NCBI RefSeq assembly: GCF_014266025.1
Contig: NZ_JACMYC010000017.1
Span: 1 to 64,000 of the forward strand
Length of the DNA stretch: 64,000 nucleotides
From: Nocardioides deserti
GTDB taxonomy: Bacteria > Actinomycetota > Actinomycetes > Propionibacteriales > Nocardioidaceae
Reading direction: 5' to 3'
Shown: piece by piece, positions 47,629-57,216 of the stretch
How positions within the stretch are numbered: the stretch's first letter is position 1
Layout: every line of letters starts with the position of its first letter
The notes under the pieces: generated by a model
Told to the model about the DNA's origin: nothing
Seen by the model: the letters and a program-made list of their open reading frames with translations, nothing else
Database searches by the model: none
Made by a program: the position numbers and the translations under genes

Positions 47629-48306
47629 TCAGCGGTTCTCGACGGCGCGCTGGGTGGCGTCGAAGGTCAGGCCGATGGTGTTGGCCATGCCCTGGAAGGG
47701 GTTGCCGGCGGTCTCGGGGAACTTCAGGGTCACCCGGAGGTGGGAGACCTTGGTGTCGTTGAGCGCGGTGGTGGCCTTGTCGAGGGCGAGGTTGGCGCCG
47801 ATGACCGGGCGGGGAGCGAGGACCGGGGTGGTGGTGCCCTTGCAGGTCAGCGCGCCGTTGGTCTTGGTGGCGTCGACCTTGGTCCAGGCGGTGGAGCACT
47901 GGTCGATGCTGATCTGCAGGCCGTTGGTGAGGTCGGTGGAGAGCAGGTTCGTGGCGGTCGCGGTGGTGGTGAGGGAGACGGTGCCGAACTTCTCGTCGTT
48001 CGCGCCGCGGGTCAGGACGATGTCGCGCTCGACGGTGTCGCCGGGGACCAGGCCGGTGGCGGCGATCGAGGGGGCCTGGGTGGAGGTGCCCTGGCCGAGC
48101 TTGATGGTGCCGGCCGCGACCGACTCCGAGGCCGAGGTGGTGGAGGTGAAGGCACCGAAGGTGCCGAGGCCCGCGACCGAGGCGGCGCCGGCGACGAGGG
48201 CGACCGAGGCGACCAGCTTGGCGGCGGTCGTGCGGTTCTTGCGGCTGGCCTTGGTGTTCTTGACGGCCTTGCGGACGGCCTTGCGGGTGCCGGTGCTGTT
48301 GGTCAT
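47629..48306 (-). CDS. TasA/camelysin-like secreted protein with SipW-type signal
   Basis: This predicts a 225-aa exported protein. A very basic N terminus (KAVRKAVKNTKASRKNRTTA) precedes the hydrophobic segment LVASVALVAGAASVAGLGTF, then GAFTSTTSASESVAAGTIKL, the typical cleavage-region pattern of TasA/CalY family proteins processed by SipW-like signal peptidases. The rest is a Thr/Ala-rich beta-sandwich with one Cys pair, suiting a fibre or surface subunit. No sipW homologue is adjacent. It interrupts the usually contiguous gcvH-garA pair and is in the opposite direction. ATG 48306 has GAGAGG upstream. Confidence 0.78.
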   Translation of the reverse strand: MTNSTGTRKAVRKAVKNTKASRKNRTTAAKLVASVALVAGAASVAGLGTFGAFTSTTSASESVAAGTIKLGQGTSTQAPSIAATGLVPGDTVERDIVLTRGANDEKFGTVSLTTTATATNLLSTDLTNGLQISIDQCSTAWTKVDATKTNGALTCKGTTTPVLAPRPVIGANLALDKATTALNDTKVSHLRVTLKFPETAGNPFQGMANTIGLTFDATQRAVENR

Positions 48307-48591
48307 CGGGGGGAACCTCTCGGGGAGGGGGCCGCCGGTCTCTCCGACGGGGCGTTCCTTGATGACCGGAACTCTGCCGAGCCCAGATCAAGGCACCCCC
48401 GGGCTCATCCCCGACGTTCCCTCAAGAGGTCCGCAAGACCCCTGAGCCGGCGTCCCTGAGCCCACTCCACGGCCTTTCCCGCCGCTTGTCGGCCGTTGCG
48501 ATGGCCGAGAAGCGTCAGCATCCCAAGTTCACCTGGGATGCTGACCCCACCACCGGCCCGCTCCCGCCGGCCGCGGCCTTTCCGGTACCGC
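48307..48591. other. Divergent intergenic region TasA-like/garA
   Basis: There is no supported gene. It holds the ribosome binding site and promoter region of the TasA-like gene (TTGATC on the minus strand near 48390) and a 12-bp inverted repeat at 48514-48545. Confidence 0.5.
48514..48545. repeat. 12-bp perfect inverted repeat
   Basis: GTCAGCATCCCA (48514-48525) is mirrored by TGGGATGCTGAC (48534-48545) across an 8-nt spacer. It lies mid-way between the divergent promoters of the TasA-like gene and garA; it could be an operator or a terminator remnant. Confidence 0.7.
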
Positions 48592-48619
48592 TTGATCGGC
48601 CGTCCCCGGCTGATAGGTT
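48592..48619 (+). promoter_or_regulatory. garA promoter, TTGATC-16-TAGGTT
   Basis: TTGATC at 48592-48597 and TAGGTT at 48614-48619 are separated by 16 nt. The transcript would start near 48626 and carry an imperfect inverted repeat (48632-48655) in its leader. Confidence 0.6.
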
Positions 48620-48631
48620 CGGACAACCGTC

Positions 48632-48655
48632 AACCTCAGCCCCGAGGTGAGGGTT
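48632..48655 (+). promoter_or_regulatory. Possible operator AACCTCA-n9-TGAGGGTT in garA leader
   Basis: The imperfect inverted repeat lies just after the garA transcript start. Its right arm TGAGGGTT recurs in the palindrome ahead of the merR gene at 50592-50615. Confidence 0.4.
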
Positions 48656-48702
48656 GCACCACTTCTCGCACCGCCCGAATGCCGGACCCCGGAGGATGCC
48701 CG

Positions 48703-49233
48703 ATGCCGTTCTGCACCGCGTGTGGCAGGCAGAACCCCGACGACGCCCGCTTCTGCTCGCAGTGCGGCACCAAGCTGGTGACCGCGGACGAGACCACGGC
48801 TCCGGCGACGCCGCCGGTGGGCCAGGGTGACTCGACCGCCACCATCCAGATCGGGCTCGGCGAGAAGACCGAGACCTCCGACCGTCAGCTCAATCCCGTC
48901 GACGCCGCCGCGGTCGACGCCCTCCCGGCCGGCCACGCGCTGCTCGTCGTGCAGCGCGGCCCCGGCTCGGGCAGCCGGTTCCTCCTCGACGCCGACGTGG
49001 TGACCGCGGGCCGGCACCCCGAGAGCGAGATCTTCCTCGACGACGTGACGGTCTCCCGTCGCCACGCGCAGTTCGACCGCGACGGCGACACGTTCACCGT
49101 CAGCGACGTGGGCTCGTTGAACGGCACGTACGTCAACCGCGACCGCATCGACAAGGTGCAGCTCAAGGACGGCGACGAGGTGCAGATCGGCAAGTACCGC
49201 CTGGTGTTCTTCGCCGGGCACCAGGCCGGCTGA
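48703..49233 (+). CDS. garA: GarA/OdhI-like FHA protein with N-terminal zinc ribbon
   Basis: This predicts a 176-aa protein. The N terminus is a zinc ribbon with two CxxC pairs (FCTACGRQN, FCSQCGTKL). A linker contains the phosphorylatable-looking segment DSTATIQIGLG near residue 43, and residues ~75-176 form an FHA domain (VTAGRHPESEIFLDD, VSRRHAQF, VGSLNGTYVNRDRI). In mycobacteria GarA, once phosphorylated by PknB/PknG, controls 2-oxoglutarate dehydrogenase and glutamate metabolism. The zinc ribbon replaces the ETTS phosphosite tail of mycobacterial GarA. ATG 48703 has GGAGG 7 nt upstream. Confidence 0.85.
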   Translation: MPFCTACGRQNPDDARFCSQCGTKLVTADETTAPATPPVGQGDSTATIQIGLGEKTETSDRQLNPVDAAAVDALPAGHALLVVQRGPGSGSRFLLDADVVTAGRHPESEIFLDDVTVSRRHAQFDRDGDTFTVSDVGSLNGTYVNRDRIDKVQLKDGDEVQIGKYRLVFFAGHQAG

Positions 49234-49244
49234 GCCGCCCGCGC

Positions 49245-49997
49245 ATGAGCTCGATCGGCTCGGCCGCCGCAGGCGCCGCGGGGGCGCCGCGCGCCCGGAT
49301 GAACATCGGAGAGGTTCTCGACCACCTCCGACCGGACTTCCCGGGTGTCACCATCCCCAAGATCCGCTTCCTCGAGGACAAGGGGCTGATCAAGCCCGAG
49401 CGGACGCCGGCCGGCTACCGGAAGTTCTCACCCGACGACGTCGACCGGCTGCGGTACGTCCTGCGCATGCAGCGCGACCACTACCTGCCACTGAAGGTCA
49501 TCGGGGAGCACCTCGACGCGATCGACCGCGGCCTCGAGCCGCCGGCGATCGAGCCGGTCGTGCCCACCGTGCCGAAGGTCGCGCTCTCCGCCGACGGCCT
49601 GCCCAGCCCGGAGTCGTTCCGGCGCCACGACGGCATGCGGCTCTCGCGCCGCGAGCTGGTCAAGGTCGCCGAGATCTCCGAGGACCTGCTCGACCAGCTC
49701 GAGCAGTACGGCCTGATCAGCGCCAAGCCCGGCACCGGCCACTACGACACCGACGCGCTCGTGATCGCGCAGACCGCCCGCGAGCTGGCCGACTTCGGCT
49801 TCGAGCCACGTCACCTCCGAGCGTTCAAGACCGCCGCCGACCGCGAGGTCGGCCTGGTCGAGCAGGTCGTCGCGCCGCACAAGCGCGGCCGCGACGCCGC
49901 AGCCCGGGCCCGCGCCGAGGAGGCCGTCTCCGAGATCGCCGCCCTCTCCGTCCGCCTGCACGCCACCCTCGTCAAGGCCGGCCTCCGCTCCTCCTGA
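49245..49997 (+). CDS. ftsR: MerR-family regulator, FtsR/Rv1828 type
   Basis: This predicts a 250-aa DNA-binding protein. The N-terminal winged-helix domain includes MNIGEVLDHLRPDFPGVTIP, IRFLEDKGLIKPERTPAGYR and FSPDDVDRLRYVLRMQRDHY, followed by a second DNA-binding-like region (RLSRRELVKVAEISEDLLDQ) and a C-terminal helix for dimerisation. The positional counterpart is C. glutamicum FtsR, an activator of ftsZ, and mycobacterial Rv1828. No effector-binding Cys is seen. It is 11 nt after garA and probably cotranscribed. Confidence 0.87.
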   Translation: MSSIGSAAAGAAGAPRARMNIGEVLDHLRPDFPGVTIPKIRFLEDKGLIKPERTPAGYRKFSPDDVDRLRYVLRMQRDHYLPLKVIGEHLDAIDRGLEPPAIEPVVPTVPKVALSADGLPSPESFRRHDGMRLSRRELVKVAEISEDLLDQLEQYGLISAKPGTGHYDTDALVIAQTARELADFGFEPRHLRAFKTAADREVGLVEQVVAPHKRGRDAAARARAEEAVSEIAALSVRLHATLVKAGLRSS

Positions 49998-50071
49998 CAC
50001 CCGGGCAACATCGCCGCCGACGCACGCCGCGTCCCGTCCCGACGCGACCGTCCGGGCTCACCGGGCGGGAG

Positions 50072-50077
50072 TAGGGT
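50072..50077 (+). promoter_or_regulatory. -10 box TAGGGT of bifunctional nuclease gene
   Basis: TAGGGT lies 6 nt before GTG 50084, a leaderless arrangement. Confidence 0.45.
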
Positions 50078-50083
50078 GAAGGT

Positions 50084-50551
50084 GTGCGCGAAGTCGATGT
50101 CATGGGTGTCCGGGTGGAGATGCCGTCGAACCAGCCGATCGTGCTGCTGCGCGAGGTGACGGGGGAGCGGTACCTCCCGATCTGGATCGGTGCGGTCGAG
50201 GCCACCGCGATCGCGTTCGCCCAGCAAGGCGTGGTCCCGCCGCGCCCGCTGACCCACGACCTGATGAAGGACGTCCTCGAGGCGACCGGCAACGAGCTCA
50301 CCGAGGTCCGGATCACCGACGTCAAGGACGGCGTCTTCTTCGCGACACTGGTCTTCGGCACCGGCGCCGAGGTCAGCGCCCGCCCCTCGGACTCGATCGC
50401 CCTGGCACTGCGCACGGGCACGCGGATCGTGTGCGCCGAGGAGGTCCTCGACGAGGCCGGGCTCGCCGTGCCGGCCGAGCAGGAGGACGAGGTGGAGAAG
50501 TTCCGTGAGTTCCTCGACCAGGTCACGCCCGAGGACTTCGAGTCCCGCTGA
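50084..50551 (+). CDS. Bifunctional nuclease family protein (DUF151)
   Basis: This predicts a 155-aa protein of the BFN/DUF151 family. MREVDVMGVRVEMPSNQPIV at the N terminus, YLPIWIGAVEATAIAFAQQG and the conserved RPLTHDLMKDVLEATGNELT define it. Family members from plants have RNase and DNase activity; the thermophilic bacterial structure is known but the role in actinobacteria is not. It corresponds to Rv1829. The last 40 residues are acidic. Confidence 0.93.
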   Translation: MREVDVMGVRVEMPSNQPIVLLREVTGERYLPIWIGAVEATAIAFAQQGVVPPRPLTHDLMKDVLEATGNELTEVRITDVKDGVFFATLVFGTGAEVSARPSDSIALALRTGTRIVCAEEVLDEAGLAVPAEQEDEVEKFREFLDQVTPEDFESR

Positions 50552-50591
50552 CGCGCCGGTCGGTCAGCCGGCGGCGTACCGCGGGAGCCTC

Positions 50592-50615
50592 ACCCTCAAC
50601 CTCAACTTGAGGGTT
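50592..50615 (+). promoter_or_regulatory. Palindrome CCTCAA-c-TTGAGG upstream of second merR
   Basis: The 13-bp palindrome at 50600-50612 is preceded by a further copy of the half-site (ACCCTCAA, 50592-50599) and lies 24 nt ahead of the -35. It resembles the motif in the garA leader and may be a regulator site. Confidence 0.5.
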
Positions 50616-50635
50616 CCGACACGCCGCCTTGATCT

Positions 50636-50664
50636 TTGACGACCTCCCTGCCGAGGCCTACCTT
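50636..50664 (+). promoter_or_regulatory. Promoter of second merR, TTGACG-17-TACCTT
   Basis: TTGACG (50636-50641) and TACCTT (50659-50664) at 17-nt spacing form a near-consensus housekeeping promoter. The leader is about 95 nt long and contains an 8-bp inverted repeat, CCGTTGTG (50688-50695) with CACAACGG (50737-50744). Confidence 0.65.
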
Positions 50665-50765
50665 GAACTGTCTCTGTTGTAACTCCACCGTTGTGGTTGC
50701 GCTCCGCGATCACGGCACCTTCCCCGGGTAGTTACGCACAACGGAGTAGACCCACGGAGGACCGT

Positions 50766-51359
50766 GTGAACGAGCAGGAGCAGCAGGGCGAGCACCCCGA
50801 GGCCGCTGTCGCGGCCGAGGTGGCCGAGGAGCAGGGTCTCCTCTTCACCGACGACGTCTCGCCCCTGCCCAGTGACACCGGCTACCGCGGCCCCACCGCG
50901 TGCAACGCCGCCGGCATCACCTACCGCCAGCTGGACTACTGGGCCCGCACCGGCCTGGTCGAGCCCACCGTGCGCGGCGCGAGCGGCTCCGGCTCCCAGC
51001 GGCTCTACTCCTTCCGCGACATCCTGCTGCTCAAGGTCATCAAGCGCCTGCTCGACGCCGGCATCTCGCTGCAGCAGATCCGCACCGCGGTCCAGCACCT
51101 GCGCGAGCGCGGCACCGACGACCTGACCCGCGTGACGCTGATGAGCGACGGCGCCTCGGTCTACGAGTGCACCAGCAGCGACGAGGTCATCGACCTGCTC
51201 CAGGGCGGCCAGGGCGTCTTCGGCATCGCGATCGGCGGTGTCTGGCGCGAGATCGAGGGCACCCTCGCCGAGCTGCCGAGCGAGCGCACCGCCGACGAAG
51301 CCGCGCCCACCGCGAACGACGAGCTCGCCGCGCGCCGCGCCGCGCGCAAGATCGGCTGA
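50766..51359 (+). CDS. MerR-family regulator, Rv1830 type
   Basis: This predicts a 197-aa regulator. After a Glu/Gln-rich tail of ~40 residues comes the MerR winged-helix: CNAAGITYRQLDYWARTGLV, EPTVRGASGSGSQRLYSFRD and ILLLKVIKRLLDAGISLQQI. A short dimerisation/effector region follows (VTLMSDGASVYECTSSDEVI). It is the counterpart of mycobacterial Rv1830. GTG 50766 was preferred with GGAGG 5 nt upstream. It sits right before the glycine riboswitch but ends before it. Confidence 0.88.
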   Translation: MNEQEQQGEHPEAAVAAEVAEEQGLLFTDDVSPLPSDTGYRGPTACNAAGITYRQLDYWARTGLVEPTVRGASGSGSQRLYSFRDILLLKVIKRLLDAGISLQQIRTAVQHLRERGTDDLTRVTLMSDGASVYECTSSDEVIDLLQGGQGVFGIAIGGVWREIEGTLAELPSERTADEAAPTANDELAARRAARKIG

Positions 51360-51452
51360 ACGCCGGCCCCACGACGTACGACGTGCCGGCCCGCCGCCCC
51401 TCACCGGGGCAGCGGGCCGTCGTCATTTCGGGGGACTGTCGGGGGCTGCTGC

Positions 51453-51458
51453 TAGCCT
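51453..51458 (+). promoter_or_regulatory. -10 box TAGCCT of the gcvP riboswitch transcript
   Basis: TAGCCT places the transcript start near 51465, about 15 nt before the riboswitch P1 stem. Confidence 0.5.
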
Positions 51459-51477
51459 CGGGGACGCTGACGATCCC

Positions 51478-51603
51478 GCACGGGAGAGTCTCCGCCCGGC
51501 GTCAGGACCCAGCACGACCAGCCGGAGCGGAGCGCCGAAGGGGCAATTCCTCCCCGGAACCTCTCAGGCGCCCGGACCGTGTGGAGCAGGCGACTCTGGA
51601 GCA
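51478..51603 (+). ncRNA. Glycine riboswitch (single aptamer)
   Basis: The glycine aptamer core is visible: GGGAGAGTC at 51482-51490, GCGCCGAAGGGGCAA at about 51532-51546, CTCCCCGGAAC then CTCTCAGGC near 51561-51569, and GACTCTGGAG at about 51592-51601. The last block pairs with the first as P1. Only one complete aptamer is seen, so it is a singleton type. It is oriented toward gcvP, 64 nt further on, and presumably turns on glycine cleavage when glycine is abundant. Confidence 0.9.
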
Positions 51604-51664
51604 CCAGCGACGGTGTGACAGAGGGGGAGGGAACCCGACCCCGCGTCCGAGGAGCCCTCGCCCT

Positions 51665-54550
<2,886 letters not shown>

Positions 54551-54568
54551 CCCGGCCAAGATGGCCCC

Positions 54569-55921
54569 ATGAACGTCGCTGACAGCACCGGCCGCCGGCT
54601 CCTCGTCCACCTCGCGCGGGCGCAGGCCGGCGGCCGGCTGCCGTCGGTGACGGCCGGGGTGGTGCGCGACGGCGCGCTGGTGTGGTCGGGGACGTACGGC
54701 ACGCCGCCGGTGCCCGACCACGACCCGGCCGACGTGCAGCACCGGATCGGGTCGATCACCAAGACCTTGACCGCGGTGCTGGTGCTGCAGCTCGTGCGGG
54801 ACGGGCGGGTCGACCTCGACGCACCGGTCTCGGTCGTGCTCGGAGAGGTGCCGTACGGCGACCGGTCGGTGCGCTCGCTGCTGGCCCACGCCTCGGGGAT
54901 CGGCGCGGAGCCGGCCGGCGAGTGGTGGGAGCGGACCGACGGGGTGTCCTTCGGGGAGCTGGCGGCGGCGCACGCCCCGGCACCGGCGGTCACCTCGCCC
55001 GGGTCGCGGTTCCACTACTCCAACCTCGGCTACGCGCTGCTCGGCGAGCTGGTCGCGCGGGTGCACGGTCGGCCGTGGGCGGAGTGCGTCTCGGCCTTCG
55101 CGCTCGAGCCGCTGGGGATGACCCGGACGTCGTACCTGCCGACCGGGCCGGCCGCCTCGGGCTGGTCGGTCGATCCCTACACCCGCGAGCTGGTGCCGGA
55201 GCCCGCCACGGACACCCGCGCCATGGCGCCCGCGGGCCAGCTGTGGTCGACGGCGGCCGACCTGGCGACGTACGCCGCGTTCCTGGTCGACGGGCACGCC
55301 GACGTGCTCGACGCGTCGTGGCTGACGACCGCGTCCGTCCCGCAGGCCGGGTCCGCGGGCGACGCGCTGGCCTCGGCGCACGGGCTGGGGTTCCAGCTGC
55401 TCCGCGGTGGGTCGGGGACGCTGCTCGGGCACGGCGGGTCGATGCCGGGGTTCCTGGCGTCGTGCTTCGTCGACCGCGAGCGGCGCACCGGCGCGGTGGT
55501 GATGGCGCCGGCGACGACCGGGTTCTCGCCCAGCGACCTCGCCCGGGTGCTGCTGGAGGAGCTCGAGGGGTGCGAGCCGACGTTGCCGCAGCCCTGGGTG
55601 CCGACGACGGCGGTGCCGCCAGAGGTCGACGGCGTGCTGGGCGTCTGGCACTGGGGCAACACGCCCTTCGTCCTGGCACTCGCGGGCGGGCCTGGTGGCG
55701 GCGAGGTCGTGGCGACCGGGGCGGGCGGTGCCGAGAAGTGGCGGTTCGCCGCGGTCGACGGACGGATCGTGGGGACGCGGGGCTACCACCACGGCGAGGA
55801 GCTGCACGTCGTTCGGCGCCCGGACGGATCGGTGAGCCACCTCGAGGTGGCGACGTTCGTGCTCACCCGGACGCCCTACGACCCGGACGTCCCCGCTCCT
55901 GGGGGACGTCCGGGTCGCTGA
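54569..55921 (+). CDS. Serine hydrolase, class C beta-lactamase-like
   Basis: This predicts a 450-aa protein. The nucleophile motif SxxK is SITKTLTAVLVLQLV near residue 68, YxN is YSNLGYALLGELVAR near residue 150 and the third motif is HGGSMPGFLASCFVD. A ~100-residue C-terminal extension (VDGVLGVWHWGNTPFVLALA) is of the lipocalin-like type seen in peptidase-type members. No signal peptide is visible, so it may be a cytoplasmic esterase or peptidase. The last 14 codons overlap a strong hairpin. It follows gcvP by 18 nt. Confidence 0.87.
   Translation: MNVADSTGRRLLVHLARAQAGGRLPSVTAGVVRDGALVWSGTYGTPPVPDHDPADVQHRIGSITKTLTAVLVLQLVRDGRVDLDAPVSVVLGEVPYGDRSVRSLLAHASGIGAEPAGEWWERTDGVSFGELAAAHAPAPAVTSPGSRFHYSNLGYALLGELVARVHGRPWAECVSAFALEPLGMTRTSYLPTGPAASGWSVDPYTRELVPEPATDTRAMAPAGQLWSTAADLATYAAFLVDGHADVLDASWLTTASVPQAGSAGDALASAHGLGFQLLRGGSGTLLGHGGSMPGFLASCFVDRERRTGAVVMAPATTGFSPSDLARVLLEELEGCEPTLPQPWVPTTAVPPEVDGVLGVWHWGNTPFVLALAGGPGGGEVVATGAGGAEKWRFAAVDGRIVGTRGYHHGEELHVVRRPDGSVSHLEVATFVLTRTPYDPDVPAPGGRPGR
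55880..55916. terminator. 15-bp perfect hairpin inside the serine hydrolase 3' end
   Basis: Positions 55880-55894 pair perfectly with 55902-55916 (loop of 7). It ends 3 nt before the TGA of the serine hydrolase gene, and it faces the convergent gene ending at 55973, so it may terminate both. Confidence 0.8.
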
Positions 55922-55972
55922 CGGGCACGCCGCTGCGCGTGCCGGCTCGGGGTGGTGCGGGCTGCTGCCGGT

Positions 55973-56515
55973 TCAGTCGCCGGTGGTGTCGGTCTTCGTG
56001 ACCTGCAGGTCGTAGCGGAAGGCGTCGGCGCAGGTCAGGTCGACCGTCCGGCCCTTCCACCGCATCGTGAGGTCGGTGCGGAGCTTGCGGTGGACGCCGT
56101 CGACCACGATGTGCTGGCCGGCGTCGTCGTGCTCCTCGTGGACAGCGACCTTCTTGCCGTAGGGCTTGGCGGTGCCGGTGACGAGGACCTTCCTGCCGTC
56201 CAGCTTCAGCGTCGCGCGGACCTGCTTCTTCTCGACGAAGCCCTTCGCGGACTCGCGGATGTTGCCGAGGCCGTCGTCGCCGACGACGACCTGGAACACG
56301 TTGGCGTAGAGGTTGTTCTCGTAGACGCTGACGTAGAGGTCGTCGCCGCGGTAGCTGCCGCCGCACTCGATGACGACGCCGCGCTCGCGGCTGGTCTCGG
56401 AGGCGGTGGTCTGGGAGGCGCTGGTAGCGGTGGCGTCGGCGGTGAGGGCGGTGGCGGGGGAGCCGAGGCCGACGACCGCGGTGGCGACGGCGGCGAGGGC
56501 GAGGGGGGTGCGCAT
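55973..56515 (-). CDS. Small secreted protein of unknown function
   Basis: This predicts a 180-aa protein with a signal peptide (RTPLALAAVATAVVGLGSPA). The mature part is mostly beta and includes GVVIECGGSYRGDDLYVSVY, NLYANVFQVVVGDDGLGNIR and two Cys residues that could form a disulfide (IECGG and LTCAD). I do not recognise a family. The start is ATG 56515, with AGGAAG about 10 nt upstream. It is convergent with the serine hydrolase gene. Confidence 0.65.
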   Translation of the reverse strand: MRTPLALAAVATAVVGLGSPATALTADATATSASQTTASETSRERGVVIECGGSYRGDDLYVSVYENNLYANVFQVVVGDDGLGNIRESAKGFVEKKQVRATLKLDGRKVLVTGTAKPYGKKVAVHEEHDDAGQHIVVDGVHRKLRTDLTMRWKGRTVDLTCADAFRYDLQVTKTDTTGD

Positions 56516-56713
56516 GGTGGTGCTGCTTCCTGTGGGTGTGTGGGTGACACCGGGAGTACGCCGGGGCGCGCGACGCGGTTGCGCGGCCGCCCGGCCGGTC
56601 TGGACCAGTCCGCTGCCCGGCCAGCGGCAGGGCGCGGTCGATGAGTCCCGGCCGGTCGTACGGTCGACCCGCCAGCAGCCGACGCCATCGGCGGCACCGC
56701 GACGGGAGACCCC

Positions 56714-57181
56714 ATGAGCACCCAGCACCCCGCGAGCGTGACCTTCGAGTCGACGCTGCACGCCGTCGGCAACAACACCGGCATCGTCGTGCCCCCGGAC
56801 GCGGTCGCGCGGCTGGGGCAGGGCAAGCGGCCGCCGGTCCACGTGGACCTGAACGGCTACGAGTACCGCAGCACGGTCGCCGTGATGGGCGGGCAGCACC
56901 TGGTCGGCGTCAGCGCCGCCGTGCGGGCCGCGACCGGGCTTGCCGGCGGGGACCCGATCCGGGTGACGCTGACGCTCGCGACCACGCCCCGGGAGGTGGA
57001 CGTTCCCGTCGACCTCGCCGAGGCGATGGATGCTCGCGGCGTGCGAGGGTTCTTCGACGGCCTGTCGAACAGCCTCCAGCGCTACCACGTCGGCCAGGTC
57101 GAGAGCGCCAAGGCCGAGGACACCCGCCGCCGGCGGATCGACAAGGCGGTCGGTCTCTTCGCCGCGGGCAAGCAGCGGTAG
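56714..57181 (+). CDS. DUF1905/YdeI (OmdA)-family protein
   Basis: This predicts a 155-aa protein with an N-terminal DUF1905 beta-barrel segment (VTFESTLHAVGNNTGIVVPP; GGQHLVGVSAAVRAATGLAG) followed by the YdeI/OmpD-associated C-terminal helix region (RGFFDGLSNSLQRYHVGQVE; EDTRRRRIDKAVGLFAAGKQ). YdeI-like proteins have been tied to antimicrobial-peptide protection in enterobacteria and to bacteriocin tolerance elsewhere, but most have no tested role. ATG 56714 has GGGAG upstream. It is convergent with the TldE gene. Confidence 0.88.
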   Translation: MSTQHPASVTFESTLHAVGNNTGIVVPPDAVARLGQGKRPPVHVDLNGYEYRSTVAVMGGQHLVGVSAAVRAATGLAGGDPIRVTLTLATTPREVDVPVDLAEAMDARGVRGFFDGLSNSLQRYHVGQVESAKAEDTRRRRIDKAVGLFAAGKQR

Positions 57182-57216
57182 CCGCGTGCTGCTCAACCAG
57201 CCGGAGAGGGTGGCGG

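Noticed and set aside
48405..48626. 73-aa minus-strand ORF between the TasA-like gene and garA
   Set aside because: It overlaps the garA promoter and a 12-bp inverted repeat, has no clear ribosome binding site and a very basic composition typical of chance ORFs here.
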